17,259 nt of DNA from Haloquadratum sp. J07HQX50. Lineage in GTDB: Archaea > Halobacteriota > Halobacteria > Halobacteriales > Haloferacaceae. Below are positions 1-6,081 of this stretch, one piece after another (the first letter of the stretch is position 1; each line of letters starts with the position of its first letter). The DNA is taken from contig KE356563.1 in the NCBI GenBank assembly GCA_000416005.1, positions 527,249 through 544,507 of the forward strand, read 5' to 3'. Under the pieces are notes generated by a model that did not search any database, was not told the DNA's origin, and saw only the letters and a program-made list of their open reading frames with translations. Made by a program: the position numbers and the translations under genes.

Positions 1-169
1 TGTAGGGCGTTACGATCTCGCTCACCGCCGACATGGTACTTGCCCCGGCGTCGAACGCCTCTTGCAGACCATCACGATACGTTTCAAGCAGGTGCTTAAG
101 TTTTGACTGCTTGTGCGCAGTAGGGGGCGCGAACGTCGCCTGCAACGTTTTGGTGACGGTCGTAGACAT
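1..169 (-). CDS. tnpB: TnpB (IS200/IS605 OrfB) N-terminus, cut by window edge
   Basis: An open frame starts with ATG at 169 and runs off the left edge; about 56 residues are visible. It begins MSTTVTKTLQATFAPPTAHK and continues with an amphipathic stretch (LKHLLETYRDGLQEAFDAG), the usual N-terminus of haloarchaeal TnpB/IS1341-type proteins. Established for the family: TnpB is an RNA-guided RuvC-type nuclease of IS200/IS605 elements and needs a guide RNA from the element's 3' end. The RuvC and zinc-finger parts lie outside the window, so it is unknown whether the gene is intact. The fragment looks more G+C-rich than the following chromosome, as expected for a mobile gene. It starts 2 bases after the stop codon of a tnpA remnant on the same strand. 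Assignment rests on recognising the N-terminus. Confidence 0.75.
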   Translation of the reverse strand, partial: MSTTVTKTLQATFAPPTAHKQSKLKHLLETYRDGLQEAFDAGASTMSAVSEIVTPY

Positions 170-171
170 CG

Positions 172-303
172 CTACTGATCCTCCACATATTCCATCAGTA
201 CGTCGATGCTCACCTGTCCGGTGGTGGCGAGAAAGCATCCGGGGTGCCAGAACGCCTTGTCGAGTGCCTGCCGAACTTCGGGATTCTCGTCTTGAAGAAA
301 AAT
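172..303 (-). pseudogene. tnpA: TnpA (IS200 Y1 transposase) C-terminal remnant
   Basis: Read on the minus strand, about 43 residues end at a TAG stop at 174-172: roughly FLQDENPEVRQALDKAFWHP, then GCFLATTGQVSIDVLMEYVEDQ. This matches the end of IS200-type TnpA, including the last-helix YxxxQ motif (here YVEDQ) that carries the catalytic tyrosine of HuH/Y1 transposases. A full TnpA is about 130-150 residues. The upstream two thirds, including the metal-binding HuH motif, is missing, and no start codon lies in a sensible place. Resemblance fades near 300. The fragment sits just before tnpB in the normal tnpA-tnpB order, so it is best read as a decayed partner. It cannot encode an active transposase. 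Confidence 0.65.
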
Positions 304-344
304 AGTAGGACACAAAAGCGATGAGTCACTGAACCGGCGAAAAT

Positions 345-360
345 TGTATCACACAATACA
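345..360 (+). promoter_or_regulatory. Short inverted repeat upstream of the TraB gene
   Basis: TGTAT and ATACA form perfect 5-base arms around a 6-base spacer, 53-68 bases before the ATG at 413. It lies between the transposon remnant and the TraB gene and could be an operator or part of an element end. No good TATA box is visible at the position expected for a leaderless TraB transcript, so the promoter is unresolved. Confidence 0.2.
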
Positions 361-412
361 CTCCTTTGAGCGTTCGACATGCGTAAAGGGAGTGCCCTAA
401 TAACTGTGTCTA

Positions 413-2071
413 ATGGGATCAGGGGCGGATGAATCAGGACGTATTCAGATTATCGGAACAGCACACGTCTCTCAAGAGAGCGCTGACGAAGTTCAGTCAG
501 TTATCACAGAGGAACGCCCGGATATCGTTGCTGTTGAATTAGATGAAAGCCGCTACCGACAGCTCAAGGGTGAACAAACTGAGGATTTATCAACTGCAGA
601 CATACTGCGGGGTAATACTGTTTTCCAGTTTCTCGCGTACTGGATGCTCTCATACATACAGACTAGACTGGGTGATCGGTTTGACGTTTCACCTGGCGCT
701 GATATGCTCACCGCAATTGAGACTGCTGAGGCACAGAACGCAGACGTAGCGCTAGTAGATCGAGACATCAACGAGACAATACGACGGTTTTGGAACCGGA
801 TGCGTCTACGGGAGAAATTTCAGCTATTATTTGGATTGTTAGCTGGAGGACTCGATTCAGTTGGTGTCGGTATCGGATTTGGAATCATTGGGGGGCTCAT
901 TATTGGGCCAATCATTGCGATTTTCGGAAGCTCGTTTGGTATTACCTCAGTGATCTTGACCAAAATCGCTGGAGGCGTCGTGTTGGGGGTAGCTGGTGGG
1001 GTTATGACGTGGACTGTTATGCCCGATGAGGTTGATATTCCCCGGCAATTGGCGGTTGTCGGCATTGTCGGAGTTGTGGTTGGTGGTGGTGGTAGTGTTC
1101 TGTTTGATGTTGCTACGGTCATTGGACAAATGCTCACTCCGTGGATTGCTGAAACAATCGGGAGTATCTCAATAGGGCTGTTCATCGGGGTCGTCAGTGG
1201 GACTGCTGTCAGTGGCCTGAGTCCATCATCTATGACTGGTGAAGAGGAATACACCGAGTTGGATGTGAGTGAACTGACAGACACTGATGTGGTGAGCGCA
1301 ATGATGCATGAGTTTCGGCAGTTCTCTCCTGGAGGAGCATCAGCGCTCATTGATGAGCGTGATGCATATATTGCACATAAACTCATTCAGCTTCGTGCTT
1401 CCGGTGCTGATGTGGTCGCTGTTGTTGGTGCGGGTCATCAAGAGGGAATTAATCAGTATCTCAGCACACCTTCAGACCTCCCGCCAATGGAGACACTCTC
1501 GGGAACTCAAGGGTCATCTATTCCGTGGGCAAAGATGATTGGAGGAATTATCTCTCTGACCGTCATCGTATTCTTCATTCTTATTGCACTATCATCCGCC
1601 GAGAATGAGATACTACTTCGCCTCTTTGGAGCGTGGTTTTTCATTAATGGCATTTTTGCAACAGGATTAGCTAAACTCGCAGGGGCAAAGTGGAAATCAT
1701 CGCTTGTCGGAGGAGCAATTGCATGGCTCACCTCAATCAACCCGTTTCTGGCCCCTGGGTGGTTTGCTGGATACTTTGAGCTACAATATACCTCAGTGAA
1801 CATTGCGGATATCAACCAGCTCAATCAGTTATTAACGAATGAAGAACTTGCTCTGAACGATTTAGTCAATCGAATGTTTCATGTTCCATTATTCAGGTTG
1901 ATTATCATCGTTGCTGCTACGAATATTGGGAGCTTTATTGCTTCCGCGCTTTTTATTGCGTATCTTTTACCACTGTTTGCTCTTGACCTTGGAGGAGCAC
2001 AAGGGATTTTAAATCTCTTGATTGAGGGAGCAAAAAACGGACTTGAGGTCCTTTGGAGAGGGTTCAGGTGA
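413..2071 (+). CDS. TraB/PrgY-family integral membrane protein
   Basis: A 552-residue protein of the TraB/PrgY (GumN-related) family. Family-typical motifs are GTAHVSQES at residues 15-23, a VELDESR motif at 41-47, DERD at 314-317 and GAGHQEGI at 339-346. Two hydrophobic blocks are clear: about 136-268, very glycine- and valine-rich, probably several membrane helices; and about 372-545, with segments near 375-395, 402-420, 430-455, 490-520 and 525-545. The soluble TraB fold is therefore split by a membrane block, residues 1-130 before it and about 275-350 after it. Distant relatives act in pheromone shutdown and in membrane or mitochondrial regulation. The haloarchaeal function is unknown, and a hydrolase or peptidase role is only inferred. 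The ATG at 413 is used because the upstream GTG is out of frame. The stop overlaps the start of the next gene, suggesting co-expression with a membrane protease. Confidence 0.85.
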   Translation: MGSGADESGRIQIIGTAHVSQESADEVQSVITEERPDIVAVELDESRYRQLKGEQTEDLSTADILRGNTVFQFLAYWMLSYIQTRLGDRFDVSPGADMLTAIETAEAQNADVALVDRDINETIRRFWNRMRLREKFQLLFGLLAGGLDSVGVGIGFGIIGGLIIGPIIAIFGSSFGITSVILTKIAGGVVLGVAGGVMTWTVMPDEVDIPRQLAVVGIVGVVVGGGGSVLFDVATVIGQMLTPWIAETIGSISIGLFIGVVSGTAVSGLSPSSMTGEEEYTELDVSELTDTDVVSAMMHEFRQFSPGGASALIDERDAYIAHKLIQLRASGADVVAVVGAGHQEGINQYLSTPSDLPPMETLSGTQGSSIPWAKMIGGIISLTVIVFFILIALSSAENEILLRLFGAWFFINGIFATGLAKLAGAKWKSSLVGGAIAWLTSINPFLAPGWFAGYFELQYTSVNIADINQLNQLLTNEELALNDLVNRMFHVPLFRLIIIVAATNIGSFIASALFIAYLLPLFALDLGGAQGILNLLIEGAKNGLEVLWRGFR

Positions 2072-2688
2072 GATTTAAAGCCCGAGAGCTTGGTGATTTC
2101 TTCGCAGCGTGGATACTGTTGTCAGTCGCCTTTGCAATCTTTTTTGCAGGTGGCGGGAGTCAAGCACTACGCATTCTTCAGTCAGGTGATTTTATTACTC
2201 CAGTCATCGTCAGCCTCTTTACCGCCGGAATAGGGTTTCTTTTCCACGAACTGGGTCACAAGTATGTGGCTGTGCGATTTGGGCAAAAAGCCACCTTTCA
2301 AGCAGAATATGGAATGCTGTTTGTTGCACTTATGAGTGCAGTGTTGGGATTCATATTCGCTGCCCCGGGTGCGGTGCACCACCGCGGGATGATCACTGAG
2401 CGGCAACATGGAATCATCGCTCTTGCAGGCCCGGCCACGAATGTCCTTCTTGCGGTTGGTTTTATTCCGGTATTTCTCTATGGAGGTACATTCAACAATG
2501 CATTGCTGAGATTCGTTGGTGGCCGCGGGTTAATCATTAATGTATTCTTAGCTGGATTCAATCTACTCCCACTTGGGTCACTGGACGGGAAGGTTGTGTT
2601 TCAGTGGCATAAATCCGTGCACGTTGGCCTGCTTATCTCATTGCTGGGGTGTACGGTGTTCCTCTGGATTAATGGCATAGGAATATAG
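2068..2688 (+). CDS. M50 (site-2-protease-like) membrane metalloprotease
   Basis: A 206-residue integral membrane protein with zinc-protease signatures. HELGHK at residues 60-65 is the HEXXH site (His60, Glu61, His64). ALAGPATN at 118-125 is the conserved Gly/Asn loop, and NLLPLGSLDGKVV at 165-177 carries the third zinc ligand, Asp173, in the DG motif. Helices lie near 12-28, 42-66, 84-100, 116-138, 153-170 and 186-203. Family knowledge: M50 enzymes cut transmembrane substrates inside the bilayer, often to release regulators; the target here is unknown. A TTG in frame at 2053 would add 5 residues, but the GTG at 2068 is preferred. It overlaps the TraB stop as GTGA and gives the usual haloarchaeal N-terminus MRF. 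Four-base overlap implies translational coupling with the TraB gene. No extra domains such as CBS or PDZ are present. Confidence 0.88.
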   Translation: MRFKARELGDFFAAWILLSVAFAIFFAGGGSQALRILQSGDFITPVIVSLFTAGIGFLFHELGHKYVAVRFGQKATFQAEYGMLFVALMSAVLGFIFAAPGAVHHRGMITERQHGIIALAGPATNVLLAVGFIPVFLYGGTFNNALLRFVGGRGLIINVFLAGFNLLPLGSLDGKVVFQWHKSVHVGLLISLLGCTVFLWINGIGI

Positions 2689-2692
2689 CGCC

Positions 2693-2713
2693 TTGTTTTG
2701 TCTATTTTATTTG
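2693..2713 (+). terminator. T-rich stretch after the M50 gene
   Basis: A run dominated by T (TTGTTTTG, TATTTTATTTG) begins 5 bases after the M50 stop and lies in the 59-base gap between convergent genes. Archaeal transcription ends at T-tracts without needing a hairpin, so this is a reasonable terminator for the TraB-M50 transcript. Confidence 0.4.
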
Positions 2714-2747
2714 TGCGCTCTCGGGTGGCGGTTCAGTCGTCTTACAT

Positions 2748-2987
2748 CTATGGATCATGCCCGTGACCAATTACAAGCGAAGTAACATGAAGTATGAGCA
2801 AGCCGGGAAAGATGATCTGCTCTGGTTTAGTGAACCCGCCACCTAACAGCGGCAAATACGCCGCTGGCAAGATAATGGCCAAATAAAACATAATTACTTG
2901 AGCGAACTGCTTGGCTTCAGTGAGCGTCTTTCTGAGTGCAGATTTTTGGAGGAATTGCGTCTTAGATTGCCGGGGCACGTTTGACAT
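2748..2987 (-). CDS. Small two-helix membrane protein, function unknown
   Basis: A 79-residue protein with a basic, polar N-terminus (residues 1-28) followed by two hydrophobic segments near 29-49 and 57-74, joined by a short glycine-rich turn. The tail is histidine-rich and acidic (GHGHDP). The layout suggests a small hairpin protein in the cytoplasmic membrane with its N-terminus inside by the positive-inside rule. I do not recognise a named family. It is likely real because the reading frame matches a clean hydrophobic pattern and because a TATA-like box on the minus strand (3017-3024) is correctly spaced for a leaderless transcript starting just before the ATG at 2987. It converges on the M50 gene with a 59-base gap. 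Function cannot be inferred from the neighbours. Confidence 0.62.
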   Translation of the reverse strand: MSNVPRQSKTQFLQKSALRKTLTEAKQFAQVIMFYLAIILPAAYLPLLGGGFTKPEQIIFPGLLILHVTSLVIGHGHDP

Positions 2988-3016
2988 GTGTTATTGTCAA
3001 TGAAAGTGTCCATGCA

Positions 3017-3024
3017 CATATAAA
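3017..3024 (-). promoter_or_regulatory. TATA-like box for the small membrane protein gene
   Basis: On the minus strand the sequence reads TTTATATG, with its centre about 33 bases before the ATG at 2987. Archaeal transcription starts about 25 bases after the box centre, giving a transcript start near 2995 and a leader of only a few bases. Confidence 0.55.
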
Positions 3025-3142
3025 CCGACGAGCATTTGCATCATTTGTAACTCTTCATCCACTCAAATCCGGCAAGGTGAACTTTTTATAATCGGAGCAG
3101 ATGCGCTCAAAACTTTTATTCAGCTGTCTCATATTTTCATAC

Positions 3143-3150
3143 AGTATATA
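3143..3150 (+). promoter_or_regulatory. TATA-like box, candidate purM promoter
   Basis: AGTATATATT is the clearest TATA-like element upstream of purM. A start about 25 bases downstream (near 3172) would leave a leader of about 65 bases before the ATG at 3237, longer than is usual in haloarchaea. A second, weaker promoter closer to the gene is possible. Confidence 0.4.
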
Positions 3151-3236
3151 TTGACCCGTAACTTATCACCGTCGTGAGCGGTTCATGAAGTCACAGAATC
3201 TACCAACTTTTTCAACTCTCAGAAGTCCCATCTAAT

Positions 3237-4223
3237 ATGACCGATGATTCCTCGCCTTCCTCTGATGAGGAACTGACATATGCAAAAGCAGGAGTCGATA
3301 TTGATGCAAGCGAATCTGCTACCGACGCACTATTACAGGCCGTCGGTGAAACACCAGGAGATTATGCTGGCCTCATTGATATTGGTAACCAGTATCTGGC
3401 AGTCACAACTGATGGGGTTGGAACGAAGCTTCTCATCGCCGAGGCAATAGCTGAATACTCAACGATTGGTATTGACTGTGTGGCGATGAATGTAAACGAC
3501 CTTGTGGCGGAGGGCGTCCGTCCAATCGGATTTGTCGATTATCTGGCCGTTGATAATCCCGATGAAGATATTGCCAGTCAAATTGGCGTCGGATTGCAAA
3601 GCGGTGCTGACCGAGCCGACATCTCACTTATTGGTGGAGAAACAGCAGTAATGCCAGAAGTGATCAATGGATTCGACCTTGCAGGAACATGTGTTGGGCT
3701 AGCTCCAAAGTCGGATGTTCTGACACAGACAGCACAACCCGGTGATATCATTGCTGGGTTTCCATCATCAGGCATTCATTCTAATGGACTGACACTGGCT
3801 CGCAAAGCGATACAAAACCAGTTTTCATACACAGATCAATACCCAGAGTCACAGTACAACTCTATCGCAGAAGCACTTCTTGAACCGACTAAAATATACA
3901 CACACCTGTTAGAACCGATATATGAGACTGGCGTCCGCACGGCGGCACATATCACTGGCGGTGGGTGGACAAATATTGAACGGATGGGTGAGAATACATA
4001 TCATATTCATGACCCACTATCTGTCCCCTCAATTTTTGAACTCATCCAAGAGAGTGGGAACATAGACGATAGGGAAATGTATCGCACGTTCAACATGGGC
4101 ATCGGGTTTGTGTGTGCGGGAGAACCAAGCGTGATTGACTCATTAGTTGCTGAAACTGACGGCGAGGTCATCGGCGAGGTGGATGTCGGAACGGGGGTGA
4201 AGATCGATGGAATGGTATTGTGA
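3237..4223 (+). CDS. purM: Phosphoribosylformylglycinamidine cyclo-ligase (AIR synthetase)
   Basis: A 328-residue cytoplasmic enzyme of de novo purine synthesis. It closes formylglycinamidine ribonucleotide with ATP to give aminoimidazole ribonucleotide. Family motifs are all present: LTYAKAGVDI at 13-22, the ATP-loop motif TTDGVGTK at 57-64, MNVNDLVAEG at 84-93, GGETAVMPE at 133-141, SSGIHSNGLTLAR at 177-189, AHITGGGWTNI at 237-247 and FNMGIGF at 285-291. Length is normal for archaeal PurM (about 330-345), and the N-terminal acidic tail is typical of halophiles. The ATG at 3237 keeps the whole domain, and no longer in-frame extension is needed. It stands alone among purine genes here and converges on an HTH-CBS regulator. 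A regulatory link through adenylate binding by the CBS pair is possible but not shown. Confidence 0.95.
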   Translation: MTDDSSPSSDEELTYAKAGVDIDASESATDALLQAVGETPGDYAGLIDIGNQYLAVTTDGVGTKLLIAEAIAEYSTIGIDCVAMNVNDLVAEGVRPIGFVDYLAVDNPDEDIASQIGVGLQSGADRADISLIGGETAVMPEVINGFDLAGTCVGLAPKSDVLTQTAQPGDIIAGFPSSGIHSNGLTLARKAIQNQFSYTDQYPESQYNSIAEALLEPTKIYTHLLEPIYETGVRTAAHITGGGWTNIERMGENTYHIHDPLSVPSIFELIQESGNIDDREMYRTFNMGIGFVCAGEPSVIDSLVAETDGEVIGEVDVGTGVKIDGMVL

Positions 4224-4310
4224 ACGACCCTCGCTGACTCGGACGCTAAACAAGGAGCTTTCTGACTTCAGGCTCTTAATTCCACTATTGAGAGAGGTAT
4301 ATTGATGCCA

Positions 4311-4329
4311 CTCACGAGGCGGTCGTGAG
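4311..4329. repeat. Perfect 7-bp hairpin in the purM/CBS convergent spacer
   Basis: CTCACGA and TCGTGAG flank a 5-base GGCGG loop. The 283-base gap 4224-4506 between two convergent genes otherwise shows no gene. The hairpin may help transcript ending or processing, and the motif CGTGAG also occurs in the purM leader near 3175. No T-tract follows it directly. Confidence 0.4.
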
Positions 4330-4497
4330 CAATCTCAAAGCATAGATGCCGAACCCGACTTCTCGAAGAGTCGATTGTAAAGTGAACCTGTGAGAGTGTC
4401 GAATATATTTTGTCCCTCACCACTCACTCAGCGCTCTCTGAGGACATAGGAGAGAAGGGAATGGGAAGGAATCTGGGCCTCTTTCTCGGATGCAAAA

Positions 4498-4511
4498 TGT
4501 AGTAAACTACA
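4498..4511. repeat. Palindrome spanning the stop codon of the HTH-CBS gene
   Basis: TGTAGT and ACTACA surround an AA centre, giving a perfect 6-bp stem that includes the TAG stop (4509-4507). It is too tight to form a stable RNA hairpin but could be a protein-binding dyad. Chance is also plausible. Confidence 0.25.
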
Positions 4512-5052
4512 CACGAGCGGCGACATCTGCTTCGGTAATAATGCCGACGGTGTTCCCATTCTTGACGACCAACACGGCATCGTGATGGTCTAATGCAGAG
4601 TCAATTTCTTCAAGTGTTGCAGATGGCTCAACCGTTGTAGTCGCCTCCCGCATCACCTCTGCGACTGGTAGACTCCCGACATCGGCTTCTCTCTCCTGTG
4701 CATGTCGTATATCACTATTTGAAATAATACCGACCGGCCGACCATCACGGATCACAGGGAGTTGTGAAAACCCTTCATCAAGCATGACATCTCGCGCTTG
4801 ATGCACGGAGTCGTCCGGTTTGATACTCACGACCACTGAGTTCATGACCTCATCCGCTCTAATCACCTCACCCTCAGCCTCATCTAATGCATTAACAATA
4901 CGCCGGAGTGTCGAAAGTCTCGGATCCACGTCGCCACCTTCGATACGTGCAATAAGTGGTTGTGAGACACCAGCCATCTTCGCAAGACTACTCTGCGTTA
5001 ATTCAAGCTCGGTTCGTTGCTCCCGGAGGTCCTGTGAGGTGGGAAGATCCAT
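4507..5052 (-). CDS. XRE-type helix-turn-helix regulator with CBS domain pair
   Basis: A 181-residue protein. Residues 6-58 form an XRE/Cro-type DNA-binding domain: LREQRTELELTQSSLAKMAG, then VSQPLIARIEGGDVDPRLST, with recognition helix around 29-38. Residues 66-120 and 130-181 form two CBS domains. The first has GFSQLPVIRDGRPVGIISNSDI (94-115) and the second has DAVLVVKNGNTVGIITEADV (158-177). CBS pairs bind adenosine nucleotides or related ligands, so this is likely a cytoplasmic transcription regulator that reads nucleotide or energy state. It is convergent with purM, an arrangement I recall from other haloarchaea, but target genes are not visible. The ATG at 5052 fits a minus-strand TATA box at 5072-5079. 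Length and domain order are normal for archaeal HTH-CBS proteins. Confidence 0.88.
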   Translation of the reverse strand: MDLPTSQDLREQRTELELTQSSLAKMAGVSQPLIARIEGGDVDPRLSTLRRIVNALDEAEGEVIRADEVMNSVVVSIKPDDSVHQARDVMLDEGFSQLPVIRDGRPVGIISNSDIRHAQEREADVGSLPVAEVMREATTTVEPSATLEEIDSALDHHDAVLVVKNGNTVGIITEADVAARV

Positions 5053-5071
5053 ACAGTCGAATTACCCCAAG

Positions 5072-5079
5072 TTATATGA
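5072..5079 (-). promoter_or_regulatory. TATA-like box for the HTH-CBS gene
   Basis: Minus strand TCATATAA, centred about 23 bases before the ATG at 5052. This is the spacing expected for a leaderless haloarchaeal transcript and supports that start codon. Confidence 0.5.
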
Positions 5080-5317
5080 AAGTGTTTCGGGCGATGGTTT
5101 CGACAGAGAGGCCACATTACGCTGCTGATATAGGTGAACCGCCTCACGATTACCGGGTTCAAAGAGTAAATCGAACCTATCGCCAACGACCTCGGAGTCA
5201 AGTGAAGTGGTTTGAGACGCAGAGCGTCTCGTCTTCATAGAGATCTTCGATTTCCAATCGGGAACAAACCCAAGCGTTATCGGTGGTCTCATAATATCAT
5301 ACCCGAATTTAATTGAG
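5080..5317. other. Gene-free spacer with a 7-bp hairpin at 5214-5230
   Basis: No convincing gene. A 93-codon open frame on the minus strand (5343-5062) is rejected because it runs from inside a repeat across the HTH-CBS promoter. The one clear structure is a perfect hairpin, GAGACGC/GCGTCTC with a 3-base loop, at 5214-5230. It may belong to the mobile-element-like repeat that follows, but that is inference. Confidence 0.4.
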
Positions 5318-5506
5318 ATGACTCGATATCGAATTACGCTCACGAGTTAGCGACCCCAATTTAGAGGGCTGGTTGACTGGCAGCCCATGTCTGACAACAC
5401 CTGTGGTTGCCAGTCAGTAAAAAACATCTTGGGGTCGCTAAGAATAAATCTCTGCGAATTTGTGAGCCGTCAGCTCCCTCCCCGAAAGGGTCGGGGCATC
5501 CGGCTC
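5318..5506 (+). repeat. Hairpin-rich dispersed repeat, copy 1 (mobile-element-like)
   Basis: This segment aligns end to end with 11387-11563 on the same strand. Shared blocks in order are ATGACTC; TCGAATT; CACGAGT; CTGGTTGA; TGGCAG; CCATG; ACAACA; GCCA; CAGCT; GTCGGG; CCGGCTC. Structures in copy 1 are a 9-bp stem (5374-5382 with 5408-5416), an outer perfect 13-bp inverted repeat TTAGCGACCCCAA (5347-5359 with 5429-5441), and a terminal stem GAGCCG/CGGCTC (5464-5469 with 5501-5506) enclosing CCCCG/CGGGG. No coding frame is convincing. Such hairpin ends resemble IS200/IS605 element ends and tnpB guide-RNA regions. Haloquadratum is known to carry non-coding palindrome-associated elements of this kind. 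Identity as such an element is inference. Confidence 0.6.
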
Positions 5507-5603
5507 TGCAGCCGATGAAATGGCACGACAGAGTCGTCTCGAAGGATCTCAAGCGATTCAATCTTTTCTTATTCACAAATAATTTCCGATTACCCATCAC
5601 CAC

Positions 5604-5957
5604 TCACTCTTCTTCAGCAGTCTCAGCAATATCGATCACAGTCAGTGGGACATCACGGAGTGCACCACCAACCTCGCTTTTAGCGATACGAGAAGCATGT
5701 TTCTCACCGTCAGCATTGAACACATCAATCTCAAGTAGAAGACCAACAAGTGCTGTGTCAGCGGCAATGAAAGCGGAATCGAATGGTTCGCCACAGGCTG
5801 GACATGTTGTAACGCCAACTTCAACTTCTACATACTCTTTATCACGGTCATTAAGCCGTTTTCCAGCCTCACTCACAGCAACACCGATTGCATCATCAAT
5901 GTCATTCACATCACGAACCAGCCAGGCAGCCTCCATCGCAACAAGGTAATTGGTCAT
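5604..5957 (-). CDS. UPF0212 (DUF555) family protein
   Basis: A 117-residue soluble protein of the archaeal UPF0212/DUF555 family, biochemical function unknown. Recognisable parts are the N-terminal YLVAMEAAWLVRDV (4-17), the Cys pair CPACGEPFDSAF (Cys52, Cys55), and the conserved stretch IAADTALVGLLLEIDVFNAD (64-83). This is followed by the EKHASRIAKSEVG block at 85-97. The cysteine pair could bind a metal or be redox active, but only one pair is present. Length is normal for the family (about 115-120). The ATG at 5957 gives the complete family N-terminus. It is divergent from the proteasome gene across a 124-base promoter region, and no strong TATA box was seen for this side. The downstream end lies next to repeat copy 1. 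Confidence 0.85.
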   Translation of the reverse strand: MTNYLVAMEAAWLVRDVNDIDDAIGVAVSEAGKRLNDRDKEYVEVEVGVTTCPACGEPFDSAFIAADTALVGLLLEIDVFNADGEKHASRIAKSEVGGALRDVPLTVIDIAETAEEE

Positions 5958-6050
5958 ATGGAATAGAAATGACCCAGCGACCCAGTGTCTTGTGATTTGT
6001 TACTCCACGGTGTGAATAAATTATGCTCTTGCCACATATCGAAGAGTGGC

Positions 6051-6057
6051 TTTTATC
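6051..6057 (+). promoter_or_regulatory. TATA-like box of psmB
   Basis: TTTTATC is centred about 28 bases before the ATG at 6082, predicting a transcript start at about 6080 and a leaderless mRNA. It lies inside the longer open frame that begins with GTG at 6046, which argues against that upstream start. Confidence 0.6.
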
Positions 6058-6081
6058 ACCACTCATCCCCTCACTATGATA

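Noticed and set aside
820..1386. 188-codon minus-strand open frame inside the TraB gene
   Set aside because: It lies opposite a glycine/valine-rich membrane block; the Pro/Thr/Ser-rich translation is the expected mirror of that sequence.
5214..5230. Hairpin GAGACGC/GCGTCTC considered as a terminator or RNA gene
   Set aside because: No T-tract follows and no adjacent gene ends there; kept only as a note on the spacer.
5062..5343. 93-codon minus-strand open frame between the HTH-CBS gene and repeat copy 1
   Set aside because: It begins inside the repeat, crosses the HTH-CBS TATA box, and shows no recognisable motif or domain pattern; basic and serine-rich composition suggests chance.
5407..5949. 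180-codon plus-strand open frame across repeat copy 1 and the UPF0212 gene
   Set aside because: Most of it is the antisense of a recognised UPF0212 gene, and the front part is the hairpin repeat; the Ser/Thr-rich translation has no family likeness.
6046..6081. N-terminal extension of psmB from GTG at 6046
   Set aside because: The psmB TATA box (6051-6057) lies within it, and the ATG at 6082 puts the active threonine at residue 50, as expected for the haloarchaeal propeptide.
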